DNA of 30,346 bases from Symsagittifera roscoffensis (Eukaryota > Xenacoelomorpha > Acoela > Convolutidae): contig NC_087062.1 of assembly GCF_963678635.1 (NCBI RefSeq), positions 40,441,330 to 40,471,675 on the forward strand, given 5' to 3'. This document shows positions 1 to 10,380 of this stretch, one piece after another. Under the pieces are notes generated by a model. The model was given only the letters and a program-made list of their open reading frames with translations, made no database searches and was not told the DNA's origin. The translations under genes and the position numbers were made by a program. Numbering within the stretch: position 1 is the stretch's first letter; each line of letters opens with the position of its first letter.

Positions 1-1113
1 ATCACGTTCTTTGGGTGAGAGGAAATGATTTTAGAGAAGTAGGAAATGATTAGTGAGAAGATATTAAATTTCTTAAAATATGAATCATAAGCTTGAATAT
101 CACAAAGTGCTTCTAAAGTTGGTCGTTTTTTAATCTGAAGTTTTGAGGGTGAAAACGTATGGTGTTTTAATGAAGAAATTTTCTGTTAGTTGTGGGTTAG
201 CAAATTTATTGTCGTTCAGAAAGTTGTCTTCGTTTGGTCTAATGATGTGATGGTCGTAGTGATCGATGGAATATTCATTAGCTTTAGGTGCGGTGAATCT
301 GGGAAATGATTGGTTATATCCGATTTTTAAGATTTGTCTCGGAGTGAATGATGTTGTTAAAATGTAGAGTTGAGTGCTGCAATAATCGTTATCATATGGG
401 GTGTTATATAGTGGTGGTGATAGTGGATTAGTACAGTGATAGAATGATGTCCATGAAAGTGTTGGGTATAATACATGCTCATCAACATATTTAGGGTGTT
501 CGTCATTAGGGTCTGAATAAAATTAGGTATATTGGGGAAAAAGGCTAAACATACTTGAAGGAATTCTTTAGTGTTAGTGTGGAGTGGGTGATTGACAAAT
601 GTTCGGGCTGTTCCTGGGTGAGAGGGAAATGGAGTATTGGGGAATTTTTCTTTGAAGGTTCGATAGGCTCGGTTTGTACTGGATGAGGATGGATTTGACG
701 AAGAAATTGGGTGTGGTGAAGGAGTGTAATTTAAAGAGAGAGTTGGAGTTATGGATTGATGATATTTTGGATTGTGAGAGTTGGTGAATGGTTAGTGTTT
801 GAGGGTGCTGTAATTGTTGCTGAAATGTAAAAAAATTGTCAAGTTTATGAGATATTTGTGTATTTACAGAGCTGTTGTTGTCGGAAGGTTCACTGGTCAA
901 GGAGGAAAATGTGTATGTTACATTTGAAATAGAAGAGGGAGTTGAAAGAGTTTCAGTTCTGATTTGGGAGTGAAGGGGTTTAAAAGGGGGTTGGGAAAAA
1001 GAAGATGGGCTGGGTTCGGAATTGTCAAATTTGTCAGGGGTCTCGAGATTTGAGTTATTAAAATGGGAAATAGTTTTATATACAGTGGTGTTTAAATTAG
1101 TATCTGAATCCAT
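1..1113 (-). pseudogene. Ser/Thr/Asn-rich structural-like protein, copy 1, broken and truncated
   Basis: The minus-strand reading starts at a genuine ATG at 1113. About 140 residues are very rich in S, T, P, N and Q and look disordered. After a frameshift near 680 the frame continues as a more ordered segment containing NRAYRTFKEKFP and HPLHTNTKEFLQ. The same arrangement is in 4231-5343, so this is the duplicated counterpart. The C-terminal part lies beyond the window. It follows the glycoprotein-like remnant by about 390 bases on the same strand. I do not recognise the family. A nucleoprotein or Gag-like role is only an inference from its neighbour and its disordered/folded layout. Confidence 0.5.
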
Positions 1114-1506
1114 GCCGGATGAAGTGCTATCATGAGGTGATTCAGGTGCGGGGAAAGCAAAAAATGGTATGACGGGGAGGTTGCTTTGAAGGTTGTTTGG
1201 GTAGGAAATTGAGCGATTGAGTGATCCAACTTGGCGGCTTACCGTAGGCTAAAAAGATGGTTGTTCTGAGAACGAAACTTGGTGGTGTGTAGTTGTTCTA
1301 CAATTTGCTCGTATGTGTCTTCTATATTAGATTGTTGGGTTATTAGGTGTTGAATTGGGCTTTGTGGGTAATTAGGTCTTGAAGACATGAGGCCTGTCAG
1401 GGCTATGTTTCTGAAATTTCGTAGTACTAATGATAAAGGATGGTTATGGTTCAGGCTTTGTAATTGTGGTGCCGTAGGCGTTGTTTTTGTATTGTTTTGT
1501 GAATCG

Positions 1507-2332
1507 TTATTTGTATTCGGTGTTGTATTCTTTTTTTTGATGTTCTAAAATTATTTTGTTTTTTGATGTAGAGAAAATTCCGAAAAATCCCGCGAAAAGT
1601 ATGCGTGCTAGGCTTGCTTGTTTGTTTACTTGCGTAGGTATTGCGCATGTAATGTAGATTCCTTTTAGTACAGAGAAAAGAAATCCAAGAAAGTTAAACA
1701 TTGCGTAAAATATAGTCAATTTTTCTAAGATATAGTAGGGCCATCCTAGAAAGGCAAGAAATTTGTTTTTCAAATTGACAAAACTAAAAATATTAACTGG
1801 TGATGTATCTTGTGGTCTGTAGTTTTCGCCCTTTAAAAAATGTAATCTTTCATATCTTTAAAATATCCGCTGTAGTCTTGTGCGTAGATGTCGGAAAAGC
1901 CTGCTGTTTCAGCAAGTTTACGTAAGTTTTGATCTATGGATTACCGTTGTATTGTGTCCATTTTTGTGATTAAATCTTGAAATTGTTGTGTACGGATGTG
2001 ATGTTGAATGTCGCATTTAGAGTATATGCCGATCGATTGTAAATCGATATTTGGATTTCGGGCAATAGCTCTAATGCTTTCTGGTGAAAACTTTTTTAAT
2101 GGTAGCATGAGTGTAGGGTATGGTGTGAGAAGGTAGTATTTATCTTCGTCAGGAATCAATTGTATTACATTGTGGCTGTTTTCTGATCCACATGGGACTG
2201 CTGTATAGTTTTATAGAATATTGGGACTCTTTTGTAACAACTTTTATATTCAAAAACATATAAGGGTGATAGTTTTTTGGTACAAGTGTAAAACCATAGA
2301 ATGTTTCCTTCGTAGTCAATGAAATTTGATCT
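1507..2332 (-). pseudogene. Envelope-like glycoprotein C-terminus, copy 1
   Basis: The minus-strand fragments read 2332 to 1507. First comes a Cys-containing ectodomain end (KFSPESIRAIARNPNIDL, then YSKCDIQHH). Next is a hydrophobic membrane anchor around KLTIFYAMFNFLGFLFSVL, then a second hydrophobic stretch (LARILFAGFFGIFS) and a short charged tail ending YNTEYK. The frame is broken near 2160 and again near 1900; a 2-base indel relative to copy 2 falls near 1860. The rest of the glycoprotein present in copy 2 is missing, replaced beyond 2332 by other sequence. It resembles a class of viral or retroelement envelope proteins by layout only; no family assignment is secure. Confidence 0.5.
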
Positions 2333-2472
2333 AATCGTAGGAGTAGTTATTGATTGATTTTTCTCGATATCCAGCGTCGAGATTTTTAGGAAAATTTGAA
2401 GGAAATGGTGTTGGTGAGATTTGACATAATGCGGGGGTTGAGGGAAGTGAAAGTGTTTCTGGATTTAGATAG

Positions 2473-2766
2473 TTATTGAAATATTGTACCGGAGGTGGTG
2501 GTCAAGGATTTTTGCAAAATTAATGTAGGTTTGGGATAGAGAATTAAAAATGATAAAAAAATGCAAACAATCATTAGAAGGAGGATGAATATTTCTAGAG
2601 TATCGGCTATTTGGATTATACAGAGTTTTAAAAAATTGAAATGATTAAAAAAGTTTGAAAATATATCTTGAATATGGCTGATTGTGTGTGGTAGAAGCAT
2701 TTGAAAAATTGTTTTTTTTAGGCTAAATTTGAGGGTGGTCGGATGATTTATTGTTTTTTTTGACAA
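2473..2766 (-). CDS. Short ORF with one strong membrane segment, specific to copy 1
   Basis: A minus-strand open stretch of about 97 codons with no ATG at its start (the first codon is TTG), so it is a fragment. It contains a clear hydrophobic helix, roughly LEIFILLLMIVCIFLSFLIL, preceded by Phe/Asn-rich sequence and followed by a Pro/Thr/Ser-rich tail; this is the layout of an envelope C-terminus. It lies in the 735-base section where copy 1 differs from copy 2. It may be the anchor of a second, different glycoprotein brought in by deletion or recombination. It could also be chance AT-rich hydrophobic coding; I give it modest weight. Confidence 0.3.
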   Translation of the reverse strand: MSKKTINHPTTLKFSLKKTIFQMLLPHTISHIQDIFSNFFNHFNFLKLCIIQIADTLEIFILLLMIVCIFLSFLILYPKPTLILQKSLTTTSGTIFQ

Positions 2767-3067
2767 GTGGGTTGGGTTTTGGCAATTTTTTTTGAGGGGA
2801 AGTTTTGTGGGCTCTTGAAGGTCTTCCTAGGATGAATGATCATCTCTTTTTGTACTCTAAGCTAATTTAATAGTTTTTCCTAGGGGAGTTTTGAGGTCTA
2901 AGTTAGGACAAAATTGTTGAACTATTTTCAACTTGATAGGGGAGGGTTGTAATATTGGGATTTTATTTATTTCAGTTGTCAATTTTTATCAGGTTGCTTA
3001 TTTTTGACCTGGAAGTCTTTTAGTTACAGTTAGAGATACGCTTGAAGATGATTATTTGTCGACTAAA

Positions 3068-3379
3068 GAAGTGTTGTCAAAAAAAGGTGATGATTCGGAA
3101 AAGTTTTTTGGCCGAATTTGAACTAGTTTTGTTCAAGTGCTTTTCAGCATGAATTTTGATAAAATATACGGGTGTTTGAAAAAATTTTCGAGAGGTGAAA
3201 ATAATAATTAATTTTAAAATGATTTGTGAAATTCAAATTTCTTTAATATTTTTGATTCTGGAATGAATGTTTTGTAATCTTTTTGTGGCTGATTTCAAAG
3301 TCGCGATGATTGTCTATGCTCAGATTTTTCTTTTTGATCTTGTGGTAGAATTTGTTCTTCTAATTTTCTATTTTTAATT
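3068..3379. repeat. Shared distal block of the tandem unit, copy 1
   Basis: About 310 bases closely match 8086-8396, with a few substitutions and small indels. Copies 1 and 2 therefore realign here after the non-homologous section (2333-3067 versus 6564-8085). The block is AT-rich and in its minus-strand frames shows only short interrupted coding-like stretches. Confidence 0.9.
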
Positions 3380-3667
3380 TTACGGCTTCTTGGATGTTGA
3401 AATTATCAATTTATTTTCATTTTAAGAATATTTACTGCATATGGGAAAAGAAATTGTTTGTCATTTTAATGCTGTTTTTGGGGGTAAATTTTAATGCTTC
3501 ATTTATTGCAACTGGTTGAAAGAAATTTATGATTCTAGAAAAAAATTTTCTGTTTTTCATTTTGTTTTTCTTTTTTGTAGATGATTGATGAAGACTAAAA
3601 AAAGAGAGAAAACATTTTCAAAAAAAGGTTAGTTTATGTTCTAACTTGTTAATATAATTTATTTATT
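3380..3667. other. AT-rich spacer between tandem copies
   Basis: About 290 bases after the shared block of copy 1 and beyond the stop of the 5343-3668 protein. It has long T and A runs and no open frame of note on either strand. I see nothing functional in it. Confidence 0.5.
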
Positions 3668-5343
3668 TCATATTACCTCATTCGTCTGGGAAGAATCCAT
3701 GGTGAAAAAATTGTGGATGATTTCTGATGATGTTAGCAATTTTGCTAATATGCGAATGATGTATTTACTTTGGAGAAGTGGCCAAAGCAGTTCTAGTGCT
3801 TTAATGATTTTGTGCTCTTCAGAGCCAGGTGAGAATTCGAATGGAGTATTTTGGATGAGGTACTAAATTTTGTGATTATATCTGGTGCTATTGATGAATT
3901 CTAGGATCGGGATTTCAACGGGCTGTAGGAATTCGTGTGGGTCGATTAGGGGGCGTGATTCGTCTACGTTGAAGCTTTATATACAGGGACAGAATATATA
4001 CATCTGGGTAATGGGGTAATAATTGCGGAGAATGCCTTGGAAGTTAGTATCTTTAATACAATAAGTGAAGTTAAGAAAGAGTGGTGAGGTATATTTGGAG
4101 TTAATGTAATATATCTGTGGTGAAATTGTCGTGCTGGTATATTATGAGTGCAATGATTTTGAATAAATTTATATTAAGTATAAGCGTGTGTCTGTTTGGT
4201 TCGTAATATGATGTCGTATGAACAGTGCAGATCATGTTCTTTGGGTGAGAGTAAATGATTTTAGAGAAGTAGGAAATGATTAGTGAGAAGATTTTAAATT
4301 TCTTAAAATATGAATCATAAGCTTGAATATCACAAAGTGCTTCTAAAGTTGGTCGTTTTTTTATCTGAAGTATTGAGGGTGAAAACGTATGGTGTTTTAA
4401 TGAAGAAATTTTCAGTTAGTTGTGGGTTAGCAAATTTATTGTCGTTCAGAAAGTTGTCTTCGTTTGGTCAAATGATGTGATGGTCGTAGTGATCGATGGA
4501 ATATTCATTAGCTTTAGGTGCGGTGAATCTGAGAAATGATTGGTTATATTCGATTTGTGTGATTTGTCTCGGAGTGAATGATGTTGTTAAAATGTAGAGT
4601 TGAGTGCTGCAATAATCGTTATCATATGGGGTGTTATATAGTGGTGGTGATAGTGGATTAGTACAGTGATAGAATGATGTCCATGAAAGTGTTGGGTATA
4701 ATACATGCTCATCAACATATTTAGGGTGTTCGTCATTAGGGTCTGAATGAAATTAGGTATATCGGGGAAAAAGGGTAAACATACTTGAAGGAATTCTTTA
4801 GTGTTTGTGTGGAGTGGGTGATTGACAAATGTTCGGGCTGTTCCTGGGTGAGAGGGAAATGGAGTATTGGGGAATTTTTCTTTGAAGGTTCGATAGGCTC
4901 GATTTGTACTAGATGAGGATGGACTTGACAAAGAAATTGGGTGTGGTGAAGGAGTGTAATTTAAAGAAAGAGTTGGAGTTATGGATTGATGATATTTTGG
5001 ATTGTGAGAGTTGGTGAATGGTTAGTGTTTGAGGGTGCTGTAATTGTTGCTGAAATGTAAAAAAATTGTCAAGTTTATGAGATATTTGTGTATTTACAGA
5101 GCTGTTGTTGTCGGAAGGTTCACTGGTCAAGGAGGAAAATGTGTATGTTACATTTGAAATAGAAGAGGGAGTTGAAAGAGTTTCAGTTCTTATTTGGGAG
5201 TGAAGGGGTTTAAAAGGGGGTTGGGAAAAAGAAGATGGGCTGGGTTCGGAATTGTCAAATTTGTCAGGGGTCTCGAGATTTGAGTTATTAAAATGGGAAA
5301 TAGTTTTATATACAGTGGTGTTTAAATTAGTATCTGAATCCAT
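3668..5343 (-). pseudogene. Ser/Thr/Asn-rich protein with folded C-terminus, copy 2 (nucleoprotein-like?)
   Basis: The ATG at 5343 opens 140 codons of S/T/P/N/Q-rich sequence. After frameshifts the minus strand keeps coding-like character for another ~1.2 kb. Recognisable pieces in order are NRAYRTFKEKFP (about 4890), TSYYEPNRHTLILNINLFK (about 4200) and CIKDTNFQGILRNYYPITQM (about 4045). These are followed by DESRPLIDPHEFLQPVEIPI and EEHKIIKALELLWPLLQSKY (about 3800), ending at a TGA at 3668. Two in-frame stops lie in the last third. The total would be near 550 residues. It sits about 400 bases downstream of a glycoprotein-like gene on the same strand. I infer a viral structural protein; the family is unrecognised. 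Confidence 0.45.
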
Positions 5344-6563
5344 GCCGGATGAAGTGCTATCATGAGGTGATTCAGGTGCGGGGAAAGCAAAAAATGGTAT
5401 GACGGGGAGGTTGCTTTGAAGGTTGGTTGGGTAGGAAATTGAGCGATTGAGTGATCCAACTTGGCGGCTTACCGTAGGCTAAAAAGATGGTTGTTCTGAG
5501 AACGAAACTTGGTGGTGTGTAGTTGTTCTACAATTTGCTCGTATGTGTCTTCTATATTAGATTGTTGGGTTATTAGGTGTTGAATTGTGCTTTGTGGGTA
5601 ATTAGGTCTTGAAGACATGAGGCCTGTCAGGGCTATGTTTCTGAAATTTCGTAGTACTAATGATAAAGGATGGTTATGGTTCAGGCTTTGTAATTGTGGT
5701 GCCGTAGGCGTTGTTGTCGTATTGTTTTGTGAATCGTTATTTGTATTCGGTGTTGTATTCTTTTTTTTGATGTTCTAAAAATATTTTGTTTTTTGGTGCA
5801 GAGAAAATTCCGAAAAATCCCGCGAAAAGTATGCGTGCTAGGCTTGCTTGTTTGTTTACTTGCGTAGGTATTGCGCATGTAATGTAGATTTCTTTTAGTA
5901 CAGAGAAAAGAAATCCAAGAAAGTTAAACATTGCGTATAATATAGTCAATTTTTCTAAGATATAGTAGGGCCATCCTGGAAAGGCAAAAAATTTGTTTTT
6001 CAAATTGACAAAACTAAAAATATTAACTGGTGATGTATCTTGTGGTCTGTAGTTTTTGCCCTTTAAAAAATGTAATTTTTCATATCTTTTTAAAATATCC
6101 GCTGTAGTCTTGTGCGTAGATGTCGGAAAAGCCTGCTGTTTCAGCAAGTTTGCGTAAGTTTTGATCTATGGATTACCGTTGTATTGTGTCCATTTTTGTG
6201 ATTAAATCTTGAAATTGTTGTGTACGGATGTGATGTTGAATGTCGCATTTAGAGTATATGCCGATCGATTGTAAATCGATATTTGGATTTCGGGCAATAG
6301 TTCTAATGCTTTCTGGTGAAAACTTTTTTAATGGTAGCATGAGTGTAGGGTATGGTGTGAGAAGGTAGTTTTTATCTTCGTCAGGAATCAATTGTATTAC
6401 ACTGTGGCTGTTTTCTGATCCACATGGTAGTGCTGTATAGTTTTATAGAATATTGGGACTCTTTTGTAACAACTTTTATATTCAAAAACATATAAGGGTG
6501 ATAATTTTTTGGTACAAGTGTGAAACCATAGTATGTTTCCTTCGTAGTCAATGAAAATTGATC
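4231..6563. repeat. Tandem copy 2 of the ~4.2-kb unit
   Basis: Direct repeat of 1-2332 in the same orientation. The junction lies near 4230, where the sequence resumes exactly as at base 1. Beyond 6563 this copy continues into 1.5 kb of further glycoprotein-like sequence that copy 1 lacks. This copy is therefore the more complete version of the unit. Confidence 0.95.
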
Positions 6564-7560
6564 TGTTTCCTGATGATAAATATCCTGCATAAGGGATTTT
6601 TAGTACTGCTAGTGCAAGTGATTCTTTCAAGTTCGCATAATTGATGTAGTGTTTCAAGTTCTGAAAAAGCTTTTTCTTGAAAAGTCTACGTATTGTATAG
6701 TCTAGTTTCATGTCTAGGTGTAAGTCATAATGAATTGCGTCAAAATAAGTGTTGTTCATAAGTGATAGTTCTTGTAAACGTGAACTGTCTTTGTCTTGTG
6801 GTTTTAATTTTCCACCGGTGTTTCCTGTGTTTTTAGAAGGTTTACTGGGATTATGATTTTTCGCCGTTGGTTGTATGATATGTTGCTTGTGGATTTGTGA
6901 TTAATTTTCCTGTATTCATGTCGAAACCTTGTTCGTATTCGACAAGAATGTCTGAATATCATGTTTTATGAAGTGGTTTGTTGTATTAACATGCAATTTC
7001 TGTTTCTGGGTAAATCTGGAAACGTGTCAGTTTGTTTTCTATATTCGGAATGTGGTTCTAAATTTATAATTACTGTGTCTAATTTTTTCAGGGCTTACGT
7101 CTTCATAAGGGATTGATTCAATAAAAAAATTTTCATGAAATTTTATCATTCTAGCGTGTGTTTTTGCTGCTTGAAATGTGGTACATGTGTTTTTAGGAAA
7201 CCAAAAAATAGTTGCTTGTGTTCGTGTAGTATGATCGCAGTGTCCTTGATCATTATTGCAAGGAAGTCTGATTCCTTGATAAATTATGGTGTCATCTTTC
7301 AAATCTCGTGTTAATTGTACTTTTTCAAATTGTGTTTTCTAATCAAAAAACATTATTTCTTGGTATCCTTTATTTTAAGTGTCTGCTTTACAACTTGAGG
7401 GAATGTTTATTCTGATGTATGGTATCCAACTTTTATCGTGGAGATCGTAAGTAAATCTTCCATGTGGGCCTTGGAATGGAAATTTATCGTCTAGTTTTAT
7501 ATGACCTTCGTATTTTTCAAGTCAGCTTGATGTGCAGAGTCTAGAAAAACCTAAAAGTTT
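5737..7560 (-). pseudogene. Envelope-like glycoprotein, copy 2, frameshifted
   Basis: Read on the minus strand, coding-like segments follow one another for about 1.8 kb. They are a piece around 7480 (KFPFQGPHGRFTYDLHDKSW), a Cys/His-rich piece (RLPCNNDQGHCDHTTRTQ, then WFPKNTCTTFQ) at 7302-7039, and a piece at 6759-6397 (YAGYLSSGNRSIFIDYEGN). The segment at 6391-6173 and the hydrophobic anchor plus tail at 6147-5737 complete it. Frames change near 6395 and 6150 and stop codons fall near 7400. Paired cysteines, an N-glycosylation-type site (GNRS), a C-terminal anchor and a short tail fit a surface glycoprotein. Gene neighbours on the same strand are the 291-codon ORF upstream and the S/T/N-rich protein downstream. 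Viral or retroelement origin is inference; a fusion-protein class cannot be fixed by eye. Confidence 0.5.
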
Positions 7561-8085
7561 GCCAATTTTCTATTTGTGCCTTTGTTTGATGTAATTTTCA
7601 ATCAGCGAAGTTCGTTTTTACAACCGTCAGGGCTGAGATGTAAAAGTATTTCATACTAACTTGATAGAAAATTTCTTGATCTAGTCTCTTTTTGTTTCCG
7701 TTTGAGATTTGAGAACAATGTACTTTCTTTTCGAAAAATGTCGCTGTGAACTTATTTTCTGTTAGTATTGTAGCTCGTGCTTTTGAATAAAGTGTAGCTA
7801 TTATGTTTGTTGTTTCTATAGCTTGTGGTTCGGATTCACATTCCGTGACTTCATTTATTGCATATTTATGAAATGTTTTTGTTCATTTTCTTCACAGTCA
7901 TAGTGTGTGACTAGTAAAACCTGGGGTCCTGTTTGGGGGAAGGATTGTTGTGATTTGGTTCTGACAAATTAAAAAAAGAGAAGGGTCTGAAAAAATAGTA
8001 CTTTCAAATAATACATGTGTATGATAGTCCTGAATATGGATTATAAAAAGTTACATATCCAATTGTCTTTTTAGTTTACCTATCG

Positions 8086-8396
8086 GAAGTGTTGTCAAAA
8101 AAAGATGATGATTCGGAAAGGTTTTTTGGCTGAATTTGAACTAGTTTTGTTCAAGTGCTTTTCAGCATGAATTTTGATAAAATATACGGGTGTTTGAAAG
8201 AATTTTCGAGAGGTGAAAATATTAATTAATATCAAAGTGATTTGTGAAATTCAAATTTCTTTAATTTTTTTGATTCTGGAATGAATGTTTTGTAATCTTT
8301 TTGTAGCTGATTTCAAAGTCGCGATGATTGTCTATGCTCAGATTTTTTTTTGATCTTGTGGTAGAATTTGTTCTTCTAATTTTCTATTTTTTATTT
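8086..8396. repeat. Shared distal block of the tandem unit, copy 2
   Basis: Counterpart of 3068-3379 in the same orientation. Similarity ends near 8396, where copy 2 continues toward the 291-codon ORF and copy 1 goes into unrelated sequence. It marks the right-hand limit of detectable duplication. Confidence 0.9.
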
Positions 8397-8545
8397 CTGT
8401 TTGAGGTATTTTTTCGTTCTCTAATTTTTGAGATGTGTGTTTGTTGAGTTCCTTTCAACTTTTTTGTTCTAATGGATTTTAGATAAAATTCATATCAGTG
8501 CTTCGATAATTTTGTTTCGGTTGTATTGATTTAAGAAACTAGAGA

Positions 8546-9421
8546 TTAAACTATTTTTTCCTGCTCTTTCAGGGAAGAAGAATTATAGTTTAAAGGTGTT
8601 GCGTCAACTGTAAGTGGGTATACTCTAAGATAATCTTTGTGAATAGAGATTGTGCTAATTGCTTGGCTTGATATATCTGTTGGTTTATTAATAAACGATT
8701 CATGAGACCATTCAGGGTCCCAAATATAATCTGTTTGTTCTGCTAATATGGTTTCGTCATCTCTATTTTGTGGTCTAAAATTTTTTTTTGCTGGTGCTAT
8801 AAGATCAATATTATGGAGAAGCTAATCGATTATGAACCATGGTGAGATTTTTTGTAAATCGTGTTTAACATGTTGTGTTATTACATTACTAGTTAGATTT
8901 TCACGTATTGTATTTAAAAATTTAGAAAATATATTTATTACTTGTCGTACGTTTGTATGTCGGGATGTTTGAGTTAGTGAATCGCCTTGAGGTTCTTTCA
9001 ACTCTAATTTAGATAAATGGCTATAGATAAGTGAAAATAAATTGTTTGTGAATATTGATTTTGCTCTTTGTGAGTTTTGACATTGTATATTTTTTATGTA
9101 CTCTGTAAAAACTTTTGAGAAATCAAAATCTACGTCATCAGTTTGAATGAGATATTTGTCATAAAATTTGTTTGGTGAACTGATTTCGATTGTGTAGATT
9201 CCATATTGTGATGTGAGACTACATATACCTTTGAGATAGGGGTCAAGAAGTTGTCTTTTTATTTTTACATCGGGAAATTTTTTTGTGCGCGGACTTTCTC
9301 CTTTCTCGAATAAATTTGCAATTAAGTTTTGACAAAATTCCATCTGTCCTCGAGCTTCAAGGAATAAGGATATTAAAAATGGAAGTACTGAACTTTCTGG
9401 GTTTTCTTTATTTCGAATCAT
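8546..9421 (-). pseudogene. Unidentified ~291-codon protein with one in-frame TAG
   Basis: A real ATG at 9421 opens 199 codons that end at a TAG (8822-8824). The same frame then stays open for about 91 more codons to a TAA at 8546-8548, with equally protein-like content (for example TDYIWDPEWSHESFINKP). The natural product was therefore probably about 291 residues, broken by a single nonsense change or read through. It has no hydrophobic anchor or signal peptide; it is rich in Lys, Asn and aromatic residues with Trp-containing motifs near the C-terminus. It lies upstream of the glycoprotein-like gene. I do not recognise the family. A matrix-like or capsid-like role is only a guess from context. 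Confidence 0.5.
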
Positions 9422-9453
9422 TTTTGTGTTTTTTTACTGTTCGCGTGTAGTTT

Positions 9454-9854
9454 TCAGTTTGGTTGATTCCAATTGTATAGACTTATTGGTTTAATTGTGT
9501 ATGACTTTTTTATTCTACGTTTTTCCTTTGATTGATGCTGGTGACCTGGTATCTGAGTCAGAAAAGTATAATTGATTGTGAATTTGATGATTTTTTTATT
9601 GAGTTTTTTAAAATGTTGAGTTCTTGTATTGCGCTTGTTTCTAATTCTGAGACTGCGTTTTTTCATTTTGAAAATCGTTTTCGAATAATTTGTTTTTGTT
9701 TGCTTATAAGTTTCTTCCTTAGTTTTTGTCTTTTTGTTCTTATGTATCCTATTGTTTGTCTGTATGGTGTGATTATGAGGTCGTATCTTTCGTCGTTAAT
9801 TATACAGTTGTGTAATATAAGTGTTTGTTTATTTCCTAAATTGCCTCTTGACAT
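9454..9854 (-). pseudogene. Two overlapping short basic ORFs, probably one broken gene
   Basis: The first frame (9854 to 9663) and the second (9666 to 9454) overlap in an ATGA, next to an A-run (ATGAAAAAAC). Both are strongly basic (RTKRQKLRKKL; KEKRRIKKS), which suggests a single ~130-residue basic protein split by a one-base slip in the A-run. It ends 33 bases before the ATG of the 291-codon ORF on the same strand. The plus-strand frame across 9532-9915 is rich in Phe, Leu and Cys and is best explained as the antisense shadow. Function is unknown; a nucleic-acid-binding role is only suggested by charge. Confidence 0.35.
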
Positions 9855-9915
9855 AAGGTTTAGGATGATGGATGCAATATTGTGGTTAGTGTTTTCTAAT
9901 GTCTTAAACTGTTAG

Positions 9916-10380
9916 TTCCTACAATTTTTTGTGGTTAGCTAAACTTGGGGTGTAAATTGTCGGGTTAGAGAGAAAAGCATATATCGATTCGTTAGAGTGA
10001 TTTTTACTTTCTCATGAATAATTCTAAGTTAAGATAGACTTACCTAATCTTACTTAGGGGTTGTGATTTGTGATCAAGGGTTGGAGAATAGTGAATCGAT
10101 CCACAAGGTTCAGGTATAATTAGAACGCAAGTAGTTCGTTAGATACTATTTTATGACCTACTAAATTTAAGTGTTGTTAGCCTGGGTCGTTTAAGAGGAA
10201 GGGGATCAAATGAAGGATGAGTAACCGAAGTTCTTCACTGTTTATCCTATTTAGAATGTTTAGTTCTTTGAAAAAATTCTTTTAATTCTGAGTCTTTAAT
10301 AAGGGTTGCGCAGTGAATTGACGTTTGAGGTCGTTAGACACTAATTATTTTGGGAGAGGAGAACAAAATTGTTCCATTTG
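9916..10380. other. Non-coding stretch, nothing recognised
   Basis: No open frame of useful length on either strand, and no RNA gene or repeat recognised. Base composition is AT-rich like the surroundings. It may be leader or flanking sequence of the minus-strand array. Confidence 0.4.

Larger units (their letters stand above)
1..2332. repeat. Tandem copy 1 of the ~4.2-kb unit (truncated by window start)
   Basis: This stretch aligns almost base for base with 4231-6563 at an offset of 4,230 to 4,232, with scattered substitutions and a few 1-2 base indels. Similarity stops abruptly near 2332, where this copy switches to sequence absent from the other copy. The window begins inside the unit, so its true left end is unknown. 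Because both copies share the same broken reading frames, most decay predates the duplication. Confidence 0.95.

Noticed and set aside
5681-5878. 65-codon minus-strand basic ORF (and its twin at 1451-1648)
   Set aside because: It overlaps the glycoprotein anchor and tail in another frame; the hydrophobic frame is the better coding candidate.
9532-9915. 127-codon plus-strand ORF with hydrophobic stretches
   Set aside because: It is antisense to the basic minus-strand ORFs; Lys/Arg codons on one strand read as Phe/Leu/Ser on the other.
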